From assembly GCA_963774745.1 (NCBI GenBank), contig CAVZGE010000004.1:48632-112631 (forward strand): a stretch of 64,000 bases of DNA. Direction: 5' to 3'. This DNA comes from Prado023 sp963774745 (GTDB lineage Bacteria > Actinomycetota > Actinomycetes > S36-B12 > CAIYMF01). Shown here piece by piece: positions 26,391 through 35,287 of this stretch; the first letter of the stretch is position 1; every line of letters starts with the position of its first letter. The notes beneath the pieces were generated by a model that worked only from the letters and a program-made list of their open reading frames with translations, made no database searches and had not been told where the DNA came from. Both the position numbers and the translations under genes were made by a program.

Positions 26391-26442
26391 CCCGGGCGGG
26401 CCACCCGGGCGGGCCACCCGGGCGGGCCACCCGGGCGGGCTA
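26391..26442. repeat. Four tandem 13-bp repeats at the thiL 3' end
   Basis: CCCGGGCGGGCCA is repeated exactly three times (26391-26429), with a fourth copy (26430-26442) that differs in one base. That change, CCA to CTA, creates the thiL stop codon on the minus strand. Gain or loss of copies would not alter thiL unless the fourth copy changes. Confidence 0.9.
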
Positions 26443-27426
26443 GCCGGCGAAGTGGTCGTGGCCGCCGCTGCCGCGGGGGACGCGACCGCCGACCGTGACG
26501 CCCGGTGCCTCGAGCAGCTCGACGTCGGCCACCTCGGCGACCACACCGATCGCGGTGAACCCCTCGGGCAGGTCGGCACCGGCCGGGAAGGTGGCAGCCA
26601 CCGCGTGGTCCTCGCCGCCGGTGAGCACCCACACCAAGGGATCGGCGTTGAACGCGGCTGCCGCTGACGACACCGGCTCAGCCACCTCGAGGCGGGACGG
26701 GTCGATCTCGATGGCCACCTGCGAGGCCCGTGCGATGTGGCCCAGGTCGGCCACCAGGCCGTCGCTGACGTCGATCATCGCCGTGGCACCACCGGCTGCG
26801 GCCGCTGCCGCCGCGGTGTAGGGCGGCTCCGGGCGCCGCTGGGCGTCCACGAGGGCCCGGGGGGTCCGGAACCCACGGGAGAGGATCGACAGGCCGGCTG
26901 CCGCCCAGCCCAGCCGTCCGGCCACGGCAACGACATCCCCCGGCTCCGCCCCCGAGCGCAGGACCGGGTCGGCCCCGAGCATCTCCCCGATGGCGGTCAC
27001 GGAGATCACGACGCGGTCGCTGCGCACGAGGTCACCGCCCACGATCGCCGCTCCCTGCGCCTCGGCCTCCGCACGCATGCCCGCGTAGAAGTCGGTGACC
27101 CACTCGACCGGCAGGTCCGCGGGCAGCCCCAGGGCGACGACCAGCGTCGTCGTGCGCGCGCCCATGACCGCCACGTCGATCAGGTTCTGCGCCGCGGCCT
27201 TGGCCCCGATGTCGTTACCGGTGGACCAGTCGCGGCGGAAGTGCCGACCCTCGACGAGCATGTCGGTGGAGACCACGACCCGGCCACCGCTGACCCCGAC
27301 CACCGCCGCGTCGTCGCCGATGCCCACATGGACCCCTGTCGCGCTGTGTCCGTCCAGGGCAGCGTCGATCCGCGCGATCAGGCCGAACTCCCCCACGTCA
27401 CTGATCAGTTCGCCGCCACCACTCAT
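26440..27426 (-). CDS. thiL: Thiamine-monophosphate kinase ThiL
   Basis: A 328-residue kinase making thiamine pyrophosphate, the cofactor of the IlvB and IlvG-like enzymes in this window. The N-terminal GIGDDAAVVGVSGGRVVVSTD starts near residue 35, and VGGDLVRSDRVVISVTAIG and AMIDVSDGLVADLGHIA carry further conserved ATP/Mg contacts. ATG 27426 (MSGGGELISDVGEFGL) was chosen over an upstream in-frame start that would overlap the Lrp-type gene's promoter. The stop codon lies inside the 13-bp tandem repeat. Confidence 0.93.
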   Translation of the reverse strand: MSGGGELISDVGEFGLIARIDAALDGHSATGVHVGIGDDAAVVGVSGGRVVVSTDMLVEGRHFRRDWSTGNDIGAKAAAQNLIDVAVMGARTTTLVVALGLPADLPVEWVTDFYAGMRAEAEAQGAAIVGGDLVRSDRVVISVTAIGEMLGADPVLRSGAEPGDVVAVAGRLGWAAAGLSILSRGFRTPRALVDAQRRPEPPYTAAAAAAAGGATAMIDVSDGLVADLGHIARASQVAIEIDPSRLEVAEPVSSAAAAFNADPLVWVLTGGEDHAVAATFPAGADLPEGFTAIGVVAEVADVELLEAPGVTVGGRVPRGSGGHDHFAG

Positions 27427-27529
27427 CGGTCCTCCACTCTCGCCACTGCCGCCACTGCGTCGTGTGCGCACGCTAGTCTGAACACAGCGCCGCCCGGCAC
27501 CCGGGTGGCCCCGACGGAAGGCCAGCATC

Positions 27530-27763
27530 GTGGTGCACGCCTACATCCTGATCCAGACCGAGGTGGGCAAGGCCCCGTCGGTGGTCGCTGAGATCGGCGC
27601 CATCGACGGCGTCACCGTCGCCCACGACGTGACCGGCCCGTACGACGTCATCGTCCAGGCGCAGGCCGGCTCGATCGACGACCTCGGGCGCCTGGTCGTT
27701 GCCAGCATCCAGAAGGTCCCCGGGATCACCCGGACCCTCACGTGCCCCGTGGTCAACCTCTGA
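27530..27763 (+). CDS. Lrp/AsnC ligand-binding (RAM) domain protein
   Basis: A 77-residue stand-alone RAM domain (VHAYILIQTEVGKAPSVVAE...ITRTLTCPVV), which corresponds to the effector-binding half of Lrp/AsnC regulators without the DNA-binding half. It starts with GTG 27530, preceded by GGAAGG. Such proteins assemble with full-length Lrp members or bind amino acids. It is divergent from thiL and overlaps the following lipoprotein gene. Confidence 0.85.
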   Translation: MVHAYILIQTEVGKAPSVVAEIGAIDGVTVAHDVTGPYDVIVQAQAGSIDDLGRLVVASIQKVPGITRTLTCPVVNL

Positions 27764-28221
27764 GGGGTTCCGCCGCGTCGCTGCCGGTGGTCCTGGCCCT
27801 CAGCATCAGCCTGCTGCCAGCGTGCGCCCGGCCGGTCGAGGTGGCCGTGCCGGCCGGACCCGCCCCGGAGGTGACCGCCGCGTGTGCGGGGTTCAGCGCC
27901 GCCCTGCCCACCGCCCTCTCCACCGCCGGCGAGCGCCGCGAGGTCACCCCCGCCTCGACTCTCACCGCGGCCTACGGTGACCCCCCTGTCGGCGTGCGCT
28001 GCGGCGTGCCCGATCCGCCGACGCAGTCGCCGACCTCGACCCCGGTCACCGTCGACGGGATCGACTGGTGGGCCGAGGAGCTGACCGGGGGGTGGCGGTT
28101 GACCAGCACCGGCCGCGCGGCGAACGTCGAGATCACGGTGCCCAGCGATCAGGGGCCTGCGCCCTCGGTGGCCGCCGACCTGGCCCCGACCATCGCGGCG
28201 ACCCTCCCCGCCGCGGGCTGA
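27742..28221 (+). CDS. DUF3515 family lipoprotein
   Basis: A 159-residue predicted lipoprotein. The N-terminal hydrophobic stretch SLPVVLALSISLLPAC ends in a lipobox (LPAC, Cys at about residue 28). The mature part contains GVRCGVPDPP and VTVDGIDWWAEEL, typical of the actinobacterial DUF3515 family, usually found beside thiL and ddl. Start GTG 27742 overlaps the preceding gene by 22 bp; no better in-frame start retains the signal. The function is unknown. Confidence 0.8.
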   Translation: MPRGQPLRGSAASLPVVLALSISLLPACARPVEVAVPAGPAPEVTAACAGFSAALPTALSTAGERREVTPASTLTAAYGDPPVGVRCGVPDPPTQSPTSTPVTVDGIDWWAEELTGGWRLTSTGRAANVEITVPSDQGPAPSVAADLAPTIAATLPAAG

Positions 28222-28283
28222 GCCCCGGGCGGAACCGCCGACGCGCACCAGCCCACCGTTGTTGTCCCAGCACCGGCACCCGA

Positions 28284-29975
28284 TCAGATCCCCGTCGTGG
28301 TGCGTGGATAGGCCGCGGCCGGGTCCGTGATGACGTTGACCAGGTAGGGCACGCCCGCGGCGTAGGCACGGTCCAGCGCAGGCCCGATCTGCTCGGGGTC
28401 GGTGACCATCTCCCCCGCACCACCGAGCGCGCGGACCACCTCGTCGTAGCGCGTCGCCGGTGCCAGCTCGGTGGCCACGCCGTAGCCGTGGAGCATCTGC
28501 ATCGGTCCACGCTCCAGGCCCCAGCCGGAGTTGTTGCCCATGACCATCACCACCGGCAGGTCGTGGCGGACCAGGGTGTCGACGTCCATCAGGGAGAAGC
28601 CCGCCGCACCATCGCCGAGCAGCAGCGTCACCTGGGCGTCGGGCCGGGCCACGCGCGCGCCGATCGCGTACCCGAGACCAGTGCCCAGGCAGCCGAACGG
28701 GCCCGGATCCAGCCAGCAGCCCGGGTGCGCGGGCTCGATGTACTTGCCGGCGAAGGACACGAAGTCCCCTCCGTCGCCGATCGTCACCGCGTCATCGGCC
28801 AGCCGGGGCAGGAGCTCGCCGTAGATGCGCGCCGGATGGATCGGGTCCGCGGAGCTGGCAAGCACCGCCCCGTCCCGGTCCCGGGCGGCGCGATCGGCCT
28901 CACGCAGCCCCTGCGCCCACTCGGGACCGGCGGACGTGCCCGTGGGCGCCAGCCGTTCGGACAACCCGCTGAGCACGAGGGGCAGGTCCCCGCGCACCGC
29001 CACCTCCACGGTGTCGGGCCGCCGGTGGTCGGAGGAGTCCGTCAGGTGGATCACCTTGGCCGGCGAGGCCGGGTTGCCGAAGATGCCATAGCCGAGCCGG
29101 AAGTCGAGGGGGGCACCGACGACGACCACCACGTCCGCACCCTTGAAGGCCGCCGATCGCGCGCGCGTGACGAGGCTGGGGTGGCCCGTGGGGAGAAGAC
29201 CGCGACCCAGCCCGGTGAGGATCGTCGGCAGGTCGAACTGCGTCACGAAGTCGGCGGCCTCCTGCTCGGCGAAGCCCGACCACACGTCACTGGAGAGCAC
29301 GACAACGGGCCTCCGGGCTGCGGCCAGGGCCCCGGCGGCACGGTCGAGGGCACCGGGGTCCGGAACCTTCACCACGGGGGGGACCGGGGCGGCCGTGGGG
29401 GCCGTCGCCCCGTAGTAGAAGAGATCCATGGGGATGTCGAGGAACACCGGACCGCGATGTGGCGTGAGTGCGAGCCGGAAGGCCTCGGCGGTTCGCGCAC
29501 CGATGGTCGCCGGGTCCTTCAGCGTCCACGCGGCCTTCGTGACCGGACCCAGCAGTGCGGGATGGTCGAACTCCTGCAGCGAGCCGGAGCCCCACCGCGC
29601 CTCCGGGGCCCGGCCGCCGACCACGACCATCGGGGCCCCGTTGAAGAACCCCGTGGCCAGCGCCGACACGGCGTTCGTCACGCCCGGGCCCGCGGTGACG
29701 GCGGCGAACCCGGGAGTCCGGTTCAGCCGGCCGGTCGCCTCGGCGGCGAACACGGCGGTCGCCTCGTGGCGGACGTCGAGCAGTCGTACGGCGCCGTCAC
29801 GCTCGGCAGCCCGTCGATCGGGCGCGGTGTCGAACCCCTGCTTGCCCCCGACGGCGGCGTCGTACAGCGGGAAGATGTGCGCTCCCGAGAGGGTGAACAG
29901 CGTGGTGGCGCCGTATGCACGCGCCGCGGCGATGGCGTGGTGCCCACCGTGCCCGGAGATCGGATGTTCGCTCAT
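28284..29975 (-). CDS. Thiamine-pyrophosphate enzyme, acetolactate-synthase-like (IlvG type)
   Basis: A 563-residue TPP-dependent enzyme. The N-terminal domain has TLFTLSGAHIFPLYDAAVGG and the conserved catalytic Glu in RHEATAVFAAEA. The TPP/Mg motif runs from LLGDGAAGFS (about residue 452) to GNNSGWGLE (about 479). The C-terminus ALGGAGEMVTDPEQI and VNVITDPAAAYPR resembles mycobacterial IlvG more than IlvB. The start MSEHPISGHGGHHA at ATG 29975 follows GGTGGAAGC; an ATG at 30065 would add 30 residues of low-complexity sequence. Whether it makes acetolactate or acts on another 2-oxoacid or acyl-CoA is uncertain; ilvBN are present separately. Confidence 0.8.
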   Translation of the reverse strand: MSEHPISGHGGHHAIAAARAYGATTLFTLSGAHIFPLYDAAVGGKQGFDTAPDRRAAERDGAVRLLDVRHEATAVFAAEATGRLNRTPGFAAVTAGPGVTNAVSALATGFFNGAPMVVVGGRAPEARWGSGSLQEFDHPALLGPVTKAAWTLKDPATIGARTAEAFRLALTPHRGPVFLDIPMDLFYYGATAPTAAPVPPVVKVPDPGALDRAAGALAAARRPVVVLSSDVWSGFAEQEAADFVTQFDLPTILTGLGRGLLPTGHPSLVTRARSAAFKGADVVVVVGAPLDFRLGYGIFGNPASPAKVIHLTDSSDHRRPDTVEVAVRGDLPLVLSGLSERLAPTGTSAGPEWAQGLREADRAARDRDGAVLASSADPIHPARIYGELLPRLADDAVTIGDGGDFVSFAGKYIEPAHPGCWLDPGPFGCLGTGLGYAIGARVARPDAQVTLLLGDGAAGFSLMDVDTLVRHDLPVVMVMGNNSGWGLERGPMQMLHGYGVATELAPATRYDEVVRALGGAGEMVTDPEQIGPALDRAYAAGVPYLVNVITDPAAAYPRTTTGI

Positions 29976-30144
29976 GCCAGCGATGCTTCCACCGCGCAGT
30001 GCGATCTCGCCTGCCGGGGACGCCTCGACCGGGTCCGTCTCCCCCGCTCGGGTCGAGCCACCCATGACGTCGCTCCAGCAGTGCGGGCCCGGCGCCCCGT
30101 CACGATGCTGTCGCCCGCAGGACCGGCCCGGTCCACCGAACAGG

Positions 30145-30319
30145 AACCTTGCACCAGTGTTGGTCGTATGGCTGCCGGTGGATCGGCAGCGACGCCAACC
30201 TCGCGCCCGTTCCGGTCGTTCCCGCGGTGGACCTGAGGGTGGGTTCAACCAGAGCGGGCGCGAGGTTCGCCGCGCCGACGGTCGCCCGGGCGCATTTCAA
30301 CCGAAACTGCGGCAAGGTT
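30145..30319. repeat. Four-copy nested inverted repeat element, locus 2
   Basis: Copies of the same 27-bp motif as at 9667-9851 stand at 30145-30171 (+), 30197-30223 (+), 30241-30267 (-) and 30293-30319 (-). Gaps are 25, 17 and 25 nt. The inner two copies are closest to each other in sequence, and the outer two (AACCTTGC variants) have diverged. The element fills most of the 373-bp space between the IlvG-like gene and the ddl stop, which otherwise holds no gene. Confidence 0.75.
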
Positions 30320-30348
30320 GCGACTTCCTCGCTGCCCTGCGGCCCCGG

Positions 30349-31458
30349 TCAGCGCAGGCCGGTCCCACGCCGCAGGGCGTCGGCTATCAGGTGGTCGATG
30401 AGCTCCGGGTAGGTCATGCCCGTGGCCTGCCACATCCTCGGGAACATCGAGATCGAGGTGAAGCCGGGCATCGTGTTCACCTCGTTGACGATGGCCGTGC
30501 CCTCGGGGGTCACGAAGAAGTCCACACGCGCCAGGCCCTCGCACGTCAGGGCGTCGAAGGCCTGGACCGCCTGCGCCCGGACCGACGCCTCCACCTCGGC
30601 GGGCAGGTCGGCCGGGACGATCAGGTCGACCGCGTCCTCCAGGTACTTGGCCTCGAAGTCGTAGAAGTCGTGTCCCGCTCGGACCACGATCTCCGCAGGG
30701 ACGCTGGCCTGTGGCCCGTCCGCGCCGTCGAGCACGCCGCACTCGACCTCGCGGACCCCCAGGAACCCGGCCTCGACGATCACCCGCGGGTCATGGGTCC
30801 GGGCGGCCTCGATCGCCGCCGGCAGGTCGGCCGGATCGCTGACGCGAGTGATGCCGACGCTGGAACCCGCGCGGGCCGGCTTGACGAACACCGGCAGCCC
30901 GAGCGGGGCCAGGCGCGCCAGGACGCCGTCGGGATCGGCCCGCCACTGGGCAGCCGTGACCAGCTCGTAGGGGCCGACCTCGAGCCCGGCGGCGAGCAGC
31001 ACCGCCTTCATGTGCCCCTTGTCCATGGCGGCCGCCGAGGCGAACACCCCGGAACCCACGTACGGGATGCCGGCGAGCTCGAGCAACCCCTGGATCGTCC
31101 CGTCCTCGCCCCACGGCCCGTGCAGCACCGGGAACACGACGTCGACGTCGTGCAGGAGCCCGACTGCCGCATCGGCCGGGCGCACGTCGATCCCACCGTG
31201 CGTGGGGTCACCGGGCAGCACCACGTGCGCGCCGGTCGTGTCCACGGCCGGGAGCCGCCCGTCGGTGATCCGCAGCCGCTCCGGCTCGTCGCGCTCCACG
31301 ACCCACCGACCCTCGGTCGTGATCCCGATGGGCACCACGTCGTAGGCCGTGCGGTCGATCGCGGACAGCACGCTGCCCGCGCTGATGCAGGAGATGGCGT
31401 GCTCACTGCTGCGCCCACCGAAGACCACTGCCACCCGGATCCGTCGCTGCTCATCCAC
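30349..31458 (-). CDS. ddl: D-alanine--D-alanine ligase
   Basis: A 369-residue ATP-grasp ligase making the D-Ala-D-Ala dipeptide of peptidoglycan in the cytoplasm. Conserved pieces are VAVVFGGRSSEHAISCISAGS at the N-terminus, VFPVLHGPWGEDGTIQGLLE, VFVKPARAGSSVGITRV, and the C-terminal VDFFVTPEGTAIVNEVNTMPG with metal and substrate ligands. GTG 31458 gives MDEQRRIRVAVVFGG. It is divergent from the PLP lyase gene by 42 bp. The linked ddl-gpsA-leuCD region is typical of actinobacteria. Confidence 0.95.
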   Translation of the reverse strand: MDEQRRIRVAVVFGGRSSEHAISCISAGSVLSAIDRTAYDVVPIGITTEGRWVVERDEPERLRITDGRLPAVDTTGAHVVLPGDPTHGGIDVRPADAAVGLLHDVDVVFPVLHGPWGEDGTIQGLLELAGIPYVGSGVFASAAAMDKGHMKAVLLAAGLEVGPYELVTAAQWRADPDGVLARLAPLGLPVFVKPARAGSSVGITRVSDPADLPAAIEAARTHDPRVIVEAGFLGVREVECGVLDGADGPQASVPAEIVVRAGHDFYDFEAKYLEDAVDLIVPADLPAEVEASVRAQAVQAFDALTCEGLARVDFFVTPEGTAIVNEVNTMPGFTSISMFPRMWQATGMTYPELIDHLIADALRRGTGLR

Positions 31459-31500
31459 GACCCCGACCCTAATGTGCACCAGGCGGTAGGCTGCGGCGGC

Positions 31501-32664
31501 ATGGCCGACGATGACCGCAGCAGTGCCCGCGACCACCTCCGGGCGGGCCTGTCGGCAGCGAGCATCGCCGTGGCCGCCGGCCGACCAGCCCGTGATCCCG
31601 GGGCGCCGATGAACGCCCCGGCCGTGTTCAGCTCGACCTTCGCCGCCGGCGGACCCGTCTCCTACGCGCGCGTCGGCAACCCCACGTGGACCGCGCTGGA
31701 GGAGGTGCTCGCCGCCCTGGAGGGACCCGGCTGCCGCGCGATCAGCTTCGCCAGCGGGATGGCCGCCATCACCGCCGTGGCCGACCTCGTCGCGGTGGGG
31801 GCCGTGGTCGTGTCGCAGACCGTCGCCTACAGCGGGACCCGTACGCAGCTGGCCCGGTGGCACGAGTCCGGGCGGATCCGGCTGCACGAGGTCCCCGCCC
31901 GCACCGACGCGCTGGTCGAGGCCAGCGCGGGCGCGGCCCTGGTCTGGCTGGAGACCCCCACCAACCCGACGCTCGAGGTCGTGGACATCGCTGCGGTCGC
32001 GGCGGCCGCGCACGCCTCGGGCGCCCTGGTCGTGGTGGACTCCACGTTCGCCACCCCGCTGGGCCAGAAGCCCCTGGACCTCGGGGCCGACATCGTCGTG
32101 CACAGTGCCACGAAGTACCTGGCCGGGCACTCCGACGTCCTGCTGGGAGTCGTCGTCGCCCGCGACCCGGCCCTGGTCGAGCGGGTCACCCGCAACCGGG
32201 TCCTCGGTGGTGGGATCCCCGGCCCGATGGAGGCCTGGATCGCCCTGCGCGGGCTGCGCACCTTCCCGCTGCGCTGGGAGCGGGCGTGCGCGAACGCGGC
32301 GGAGATCGCCCGGCGGTGCGCCGGGCACCCGGCCGTGACCCGGGTGCGCCACCTGAGCCTGCCCGAGGACCCGGGTCATGACCTGGCCGTCCGGCAGATG
32401 GCCGCGTTCGGCGCGATCGTCAGCCTGGAGCTGCATGGTGGTGCCGACGCCGCCGAGGCCGTGGCGGATGCCACGAACCTCTGGGTCCACGCCACCAGCC
32501 TCGGCGGGGTGGAGTCCACCCTGGAGCGTCGGCGTCGCTGGCCCGAGGAGAGCCCCGAGGTGCCCGACGGCCTGCTCCGGCTCTCGGTCGGCATCGAGGA
32601 TGTCGAGGACCTGTGGGAGGACCTCTCGGCTGCGCTGGACTCGGTGGCGGGCAACGGCACCTGA
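31501..32664 (+). CDS. Cystathionine gamma-synthase/lyase family PLP enzyme
   Basis: A 387-residue Cys/Met metabolism PLP enzyme. The PLP-binding lysine is Lys205 in HSATKYLAGHSD. Other family pieces are SFASGMAAITAV, LVWLETPTNPTLEVVDI and VVDSTFATPLGQKPL. The C-terminal LGGVESTLERRRRWP and LRLSVGIEDVEDLWEDL are typical. It starts at ATG 31501. Whether it acts as a synthase or lyase, and on which substrate, is not determined by these motifs. It is convergent with marC. Confidence 0.88.
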   Translation: MADDDRSSARDHLRAGLSAASIAVAAGRPARDPGAPMNAPAVFSSTFAAGGPVSYARVGNPTWTALEEVLAALEGPGCRAISFASGMAAITAVADLVAVGAVVVSQTVAYSGTRTQLARWHESGRIRLHEVPARTDALVEASAGAALVWLETPTNPTLEVVDIAAVAAAAHASGALVVVDSTFATPLGQKPLDLGADIVVHSATKYLAGHSDVLLGVVVARDPALVERVTRNRVLGGGIPGPMEAWIALRGLRTFPLRWERACANAAEIARRCAGHPAVTRVRHLSLPEDPGHDLAVRQMAAFGAIVSLELHGGADAAEAVADATNLWVHATSLGGVESTLERRRRWPEESPEVPDGLLRLSVGIEDVEDLWEDLSAALDSVAGNGT

Positions 32665-32680
32665 CGGGTCAGCCTGACGG

Positions 32681-33283
32681 TCAGCCCGCCGCGACGAACC
32701 CGAGGACCGCGTCGGCCACCAGCTGCACGGCGATCGCGGCCAGCAGCAGGCCGGAGATCCGGGTCAGGATCGTGATGCCGCCCTTGCCCATCATCCGGGA
32801 GACGAGGGTCGAGTAGCGCATCGCGGCCCACAGCACCGCATGCACCGCCACGATGGCGCCGGCCAGTGCAGCCAGCTCGGGGACCGTGCTGGCGTCGCGG
32901 GCGAACAGGATCGTGGCCACGATCGCCCCGGGTCCGGCGAGCAGCGGCACCCCCAGCGGGACCAGGGCGATGCTCACATCGGTGTGGGCCTCAGGCTCGG
33001 CCTCCTTGCCCATCAGCAGCTCGAGTGCCACCAGCAGCAGCAGGAGCCCGCCGGCACCCTGCATGGCCGGCAGCGAGATGTGCAGGTAGGTCAGCACCGT
33101 GTCCCCGAGGACGGCGAAGCCGGTGATGACGGCGAAGGAGGTCAGCACGGCGGTGCGCGCCAGCCGGGAGACCTCCGGGCGCGTCCGCTCACGGGTGAGC
33201 CCGAGGAAGATGGGGACGATGCCGGGCGGGTCGATGATCACCAGCAGGGTCACGAAGACAGCACCGTAGAACGCGAGATCCAT
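32681..33283 (-). CDS. MarC family integral membrane protein
   Basis: A 200-residue protein with about six hydrophobic helices. Family features are VTLLVIIDPPGIVPIFLGLT at the N-terminus and VPLGVPLLAGPGAIVATIL in the middle. It starts at ATG 33283. MarC proteins were once linked to multidrug resistance, but the role is not established. It lies downstream of the GH25-like gene on the same strand. Confidence 0.88.
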   Translation of the reverse strand: MDLAFYGAVFVTLLVIIDPPGIVPIFLGLTRERTRPEVSRLARTAVLTSFAVITGFAVLGDTVLTYLHISLPAMQGAGGLLLLLVALELLMGKEAEPEAHTDVSIALVPLGVPLLAGPGAIVATILFARDASTVPELAALAGAIVAVHAVLWAAMRYSTLVSRMMGKGGITILTRISGLLLAAIAVQLVADAVLGFVAAG

Positions 33284-33389
33284 CAGGCAATCATACGGTC
33301 ACTGTCCCGCTTTGACCGAATCTTCTCCCGTTGGAACGAATCACGTCGTCGATTCTTCCGCGTTCGACGCCCATCGACGCAACTTTCTC

Positions 33390-34265
33390 CTAGGCGATGG
33401 GTTGTCCCAGGCGAGCCCACAGCGGGGTGGTGACCGTCTCGATCGCGGAGCACGTGATGTTGTGGTCGCGGTTGCGCCACACCCACTGGGTCATCACCAG
33501 GGGACCGCCGGTGAATCCGACGCGCGCACAGGACTCAGCGGTCTGGCGCATCTTGCCGGCGAACGTGCGCGCCCGCGAGTGCCCCGGGGCCCACAGCGGG
33601 ACGTCGAGGGTCATCCCGCCGGTGATCTGCCGCCAGGCCAGGGCATAGGTGTAGATGCCCGAGCCGATCCCCCGGTCCTGCGCTGCCTGCAGGGCACCGC
33701 GGATCAGCGCCTGGTTGTTGGCAGGAGTCCGCGACCACCGCCGCTCGGCGCGCGGCTCCACGTCGATCCAGACGAACGGGGAGGGGAACTGCGCGGCCGC
33801 CATCGTGTCCAGCGCGAAGGCTGCCTGCGCATAGCCGACGTTCGCGATCCGGTCGGCGTAGGTCGCGATGCCGAAGGGCCCCGACGAGCCGTGCGCGGAG
33901 CGCTCCGCGGCGTTGGGGTAGCTGAGCATCGTGTACGCCGAGACCGCGACGTCCCGCTCGCGCGCGGCGTACAGGTGCCCGGCCAGGCAGGGGTTGCGGG
34001 TGAACGCCCGCCCGTTGGTCAGCCCGATCACGAAGAACTGCGCCTTCGCGGTCGGCAGCGGCAGGCCCTGGGTGCGCCGACCCGGCACGCCCATGCCCTT
34101 CGGGCAGTTGGGCCACGAGATGTCCCCGCCACGGACGCCGGAGGCGACCACGTCCCCCTGGGCGACGGGTGCCGGCGGCGTCGGCTCGTCGGCCGACGCC
34201 GGGATGGCCCCCACGGTCAGGGTCAGGGACAGGACCAGCGTGGCGAGCGCGCGTCGGGTGATCAC
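33390..34265 (-). CDS. Secreted glycoside-hydrolase-like (GH25/DUF1906-type) protein
   Basis: A 291-residue exported protein. GTG 34265 begins a signal peptide (ITRRALATLVLSLTLTVGAIPASA, cleavage near residue 25). The mature domain has a TIM-barrel-like pattern: GGDISWPNCPKG, FVIGLTNGRAFTRNPC, SAYTMLSYPNA, PFVWIDVEPRAERRW (an acidic DVE that could be catalytic) and GIGSGIYTYALAWRQITGG. Three Cys could form disulfides. This resembles GH25-like lysozyme domains that may cleave cell-wall glycan, but activity is unproven. It is separated from gpsA by 14 bp. Confidence 0.72.
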   Translation of the reverse strand: MITRRALATLVLSLTLTVGAIPASADEPTPPAPVAQGDVVASGVRGGDISWPNCPKGMGVPGRRTQGLPLPTAKAQFFVIGLTNGRAFTRNPCLAGHLYAARERDVAVSAYTMLSYPNAAERSAHGSSGPFGIATYADRIANVGYAQAAFALDTMAAAQFPSPFVWIDVEPRAERRWSRTPANNQALIRGALQAAQDRGIGSGIYTYALAWRQITGGMTLDVPLWAPGHSRARTFAGKMRQTAESCARVGFTGGPLVMTQWVWRNRDHNITCSAIETVTTPLWARLGQPIA

Positions 34266-34279
34266 GCGCCGAAGGCTAC

Positions 34280-35287
34280 CTACTCGGCACCCATCTCCGG
34301 CTTCGTCACGCGCCCCATCAGCGCGCCGAGCATGTCGGAGGCCGCCATCTCGTGATGCACGACCTGGACCACCTGCTCGGTGATCGGCATCTCGACACCG
34401 TGCGAGCGGCCCAGCTCGAGGATCGGCAGGCAGGACTTCACTCCCTCGCAGGTCTGCTTCGTGACCGCGATCGTCTCCTCGACCGTCAGGCCCTTGCCGA
34501 GGTTCTCGCCGAAGGTCCGGTTGCGCGACAGCGGCGAGGAGCAGGTGGCGATCAGGTCGCCCATGCCGGCCAGTCCCAGGAAGGTCATCGGGTTGGCGCC
34601 GAGGGCCACGCCGAGCCGGGACATCTCCGCCAGCCCGCGGGTGATCAGCGATGCCTGCGAGTTCGCCCCGTAGCCCAGCCCCACAGCCATCCCGTTGGCC
34701 AGCGCGATGACGTTCTTGACCGAGCCGCCGATCTCGGCACCGACGACGTCGGTGGTCCAGTAGGGCCGGAAGTAGTTGGTGGTGCAGGCCTCCTGCAGCC
34801 GTCGTGCCGAGGCCTCGTCGGGGCACGCGACCGTCGTGGCCGCCGGCGCCCGCTGGGCGATCTCGCGGGCGAGGTTCGGCCCGGACACGACCGCAACACG
34901 CTCGGGTGGGATCCCGCCGTCCTGGGCGATGACCTCGCTCATCCGGCGCATGGTTCCCAGCTCGATGCCCTTCATCAGCGACACGACCACGGCATCGGGT
35001 TCCATCAGGTCGCGCCAGGCCTGCAGGTTCATCGCCAGGGTCTGGGCCGGGATGGCCAGGATCACCAGGGAGGCGCCGGCCAGGGCCTCGGCGGGGTCGC
35101 CAGTGGCCCGCATCTGCTCGGGCAGGGCGATCCCCGGGTGGAACATCTCGTTGGTGTGCGTGGTGTTGATCGACTCCTCGACCTCGGGCTCGCGGGCCCA
35201 CATCACGACGTCGCCGCCGGCGTCGCAGAGCACCATCCCGAACCCGGTGCCCCAGGAACCGGCACCCATCACTGCAACTCGAGCCAT
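34280..35287 (-). CDS. gpsA: Glycerol-3-phosphate dehydrogenase [NAD(P)+]
   Basis: A 335-residue enzyme making sn-glycerol-3-phosphate for phospholipids. The Rossmann motif VMGAGSWGTGFGMVLCDAGG is at residues 6-25. The catalytic Lys lies in GGSVKNVIALANGMAVGLGYG, and GMGDLIATCSSPLSRN follows. Its ATG overlaps the acyltransferase stop in TGATG. The coupled acyltransferase uses the product, which supports both calls. Confidence 0.96.
   Translation of the reverse strand: MARVAVMGAGSWGTGFGMVLCDAGGDVVMWAREPEVEESINTTHTNEMFHPGIALPEQMRATGDPAEALAGASLVILAIPAQTLAMNLQAWRDLMEPDAVVVSLMKGIELGTMRRMSEVIAQDGGIPPERVAVVSGPNLAREIAQRAPAATTVACPDEASARRLQEACTTNYFRPYWTTDVVGAEIGGSVKNVIALANGMAVGLGYGANSQASLITRGLAEMSRLGVALGANPMTFLGLAGMGDLIATCSSPLSRNRTFGENLGKGLTVEETIAVTKQTCEGVKSCLPILELGRSHGVEMPITEQVVQVVHHEMAASDMLGALMGRVTKPEMGAE

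Noticed and set aside
27427..27529. TPP riboswitch near thiL
   Set aside because: No thi-box consensus (CUGAGA/ACCUGAUC pattern) in the 103-bp gap.
33333..33359. GGAAcGAATC/GATTCTTCC hairpin before marC
   Set aside because: Short, with one bulge and no U-tract; too weak to list as a terminator.
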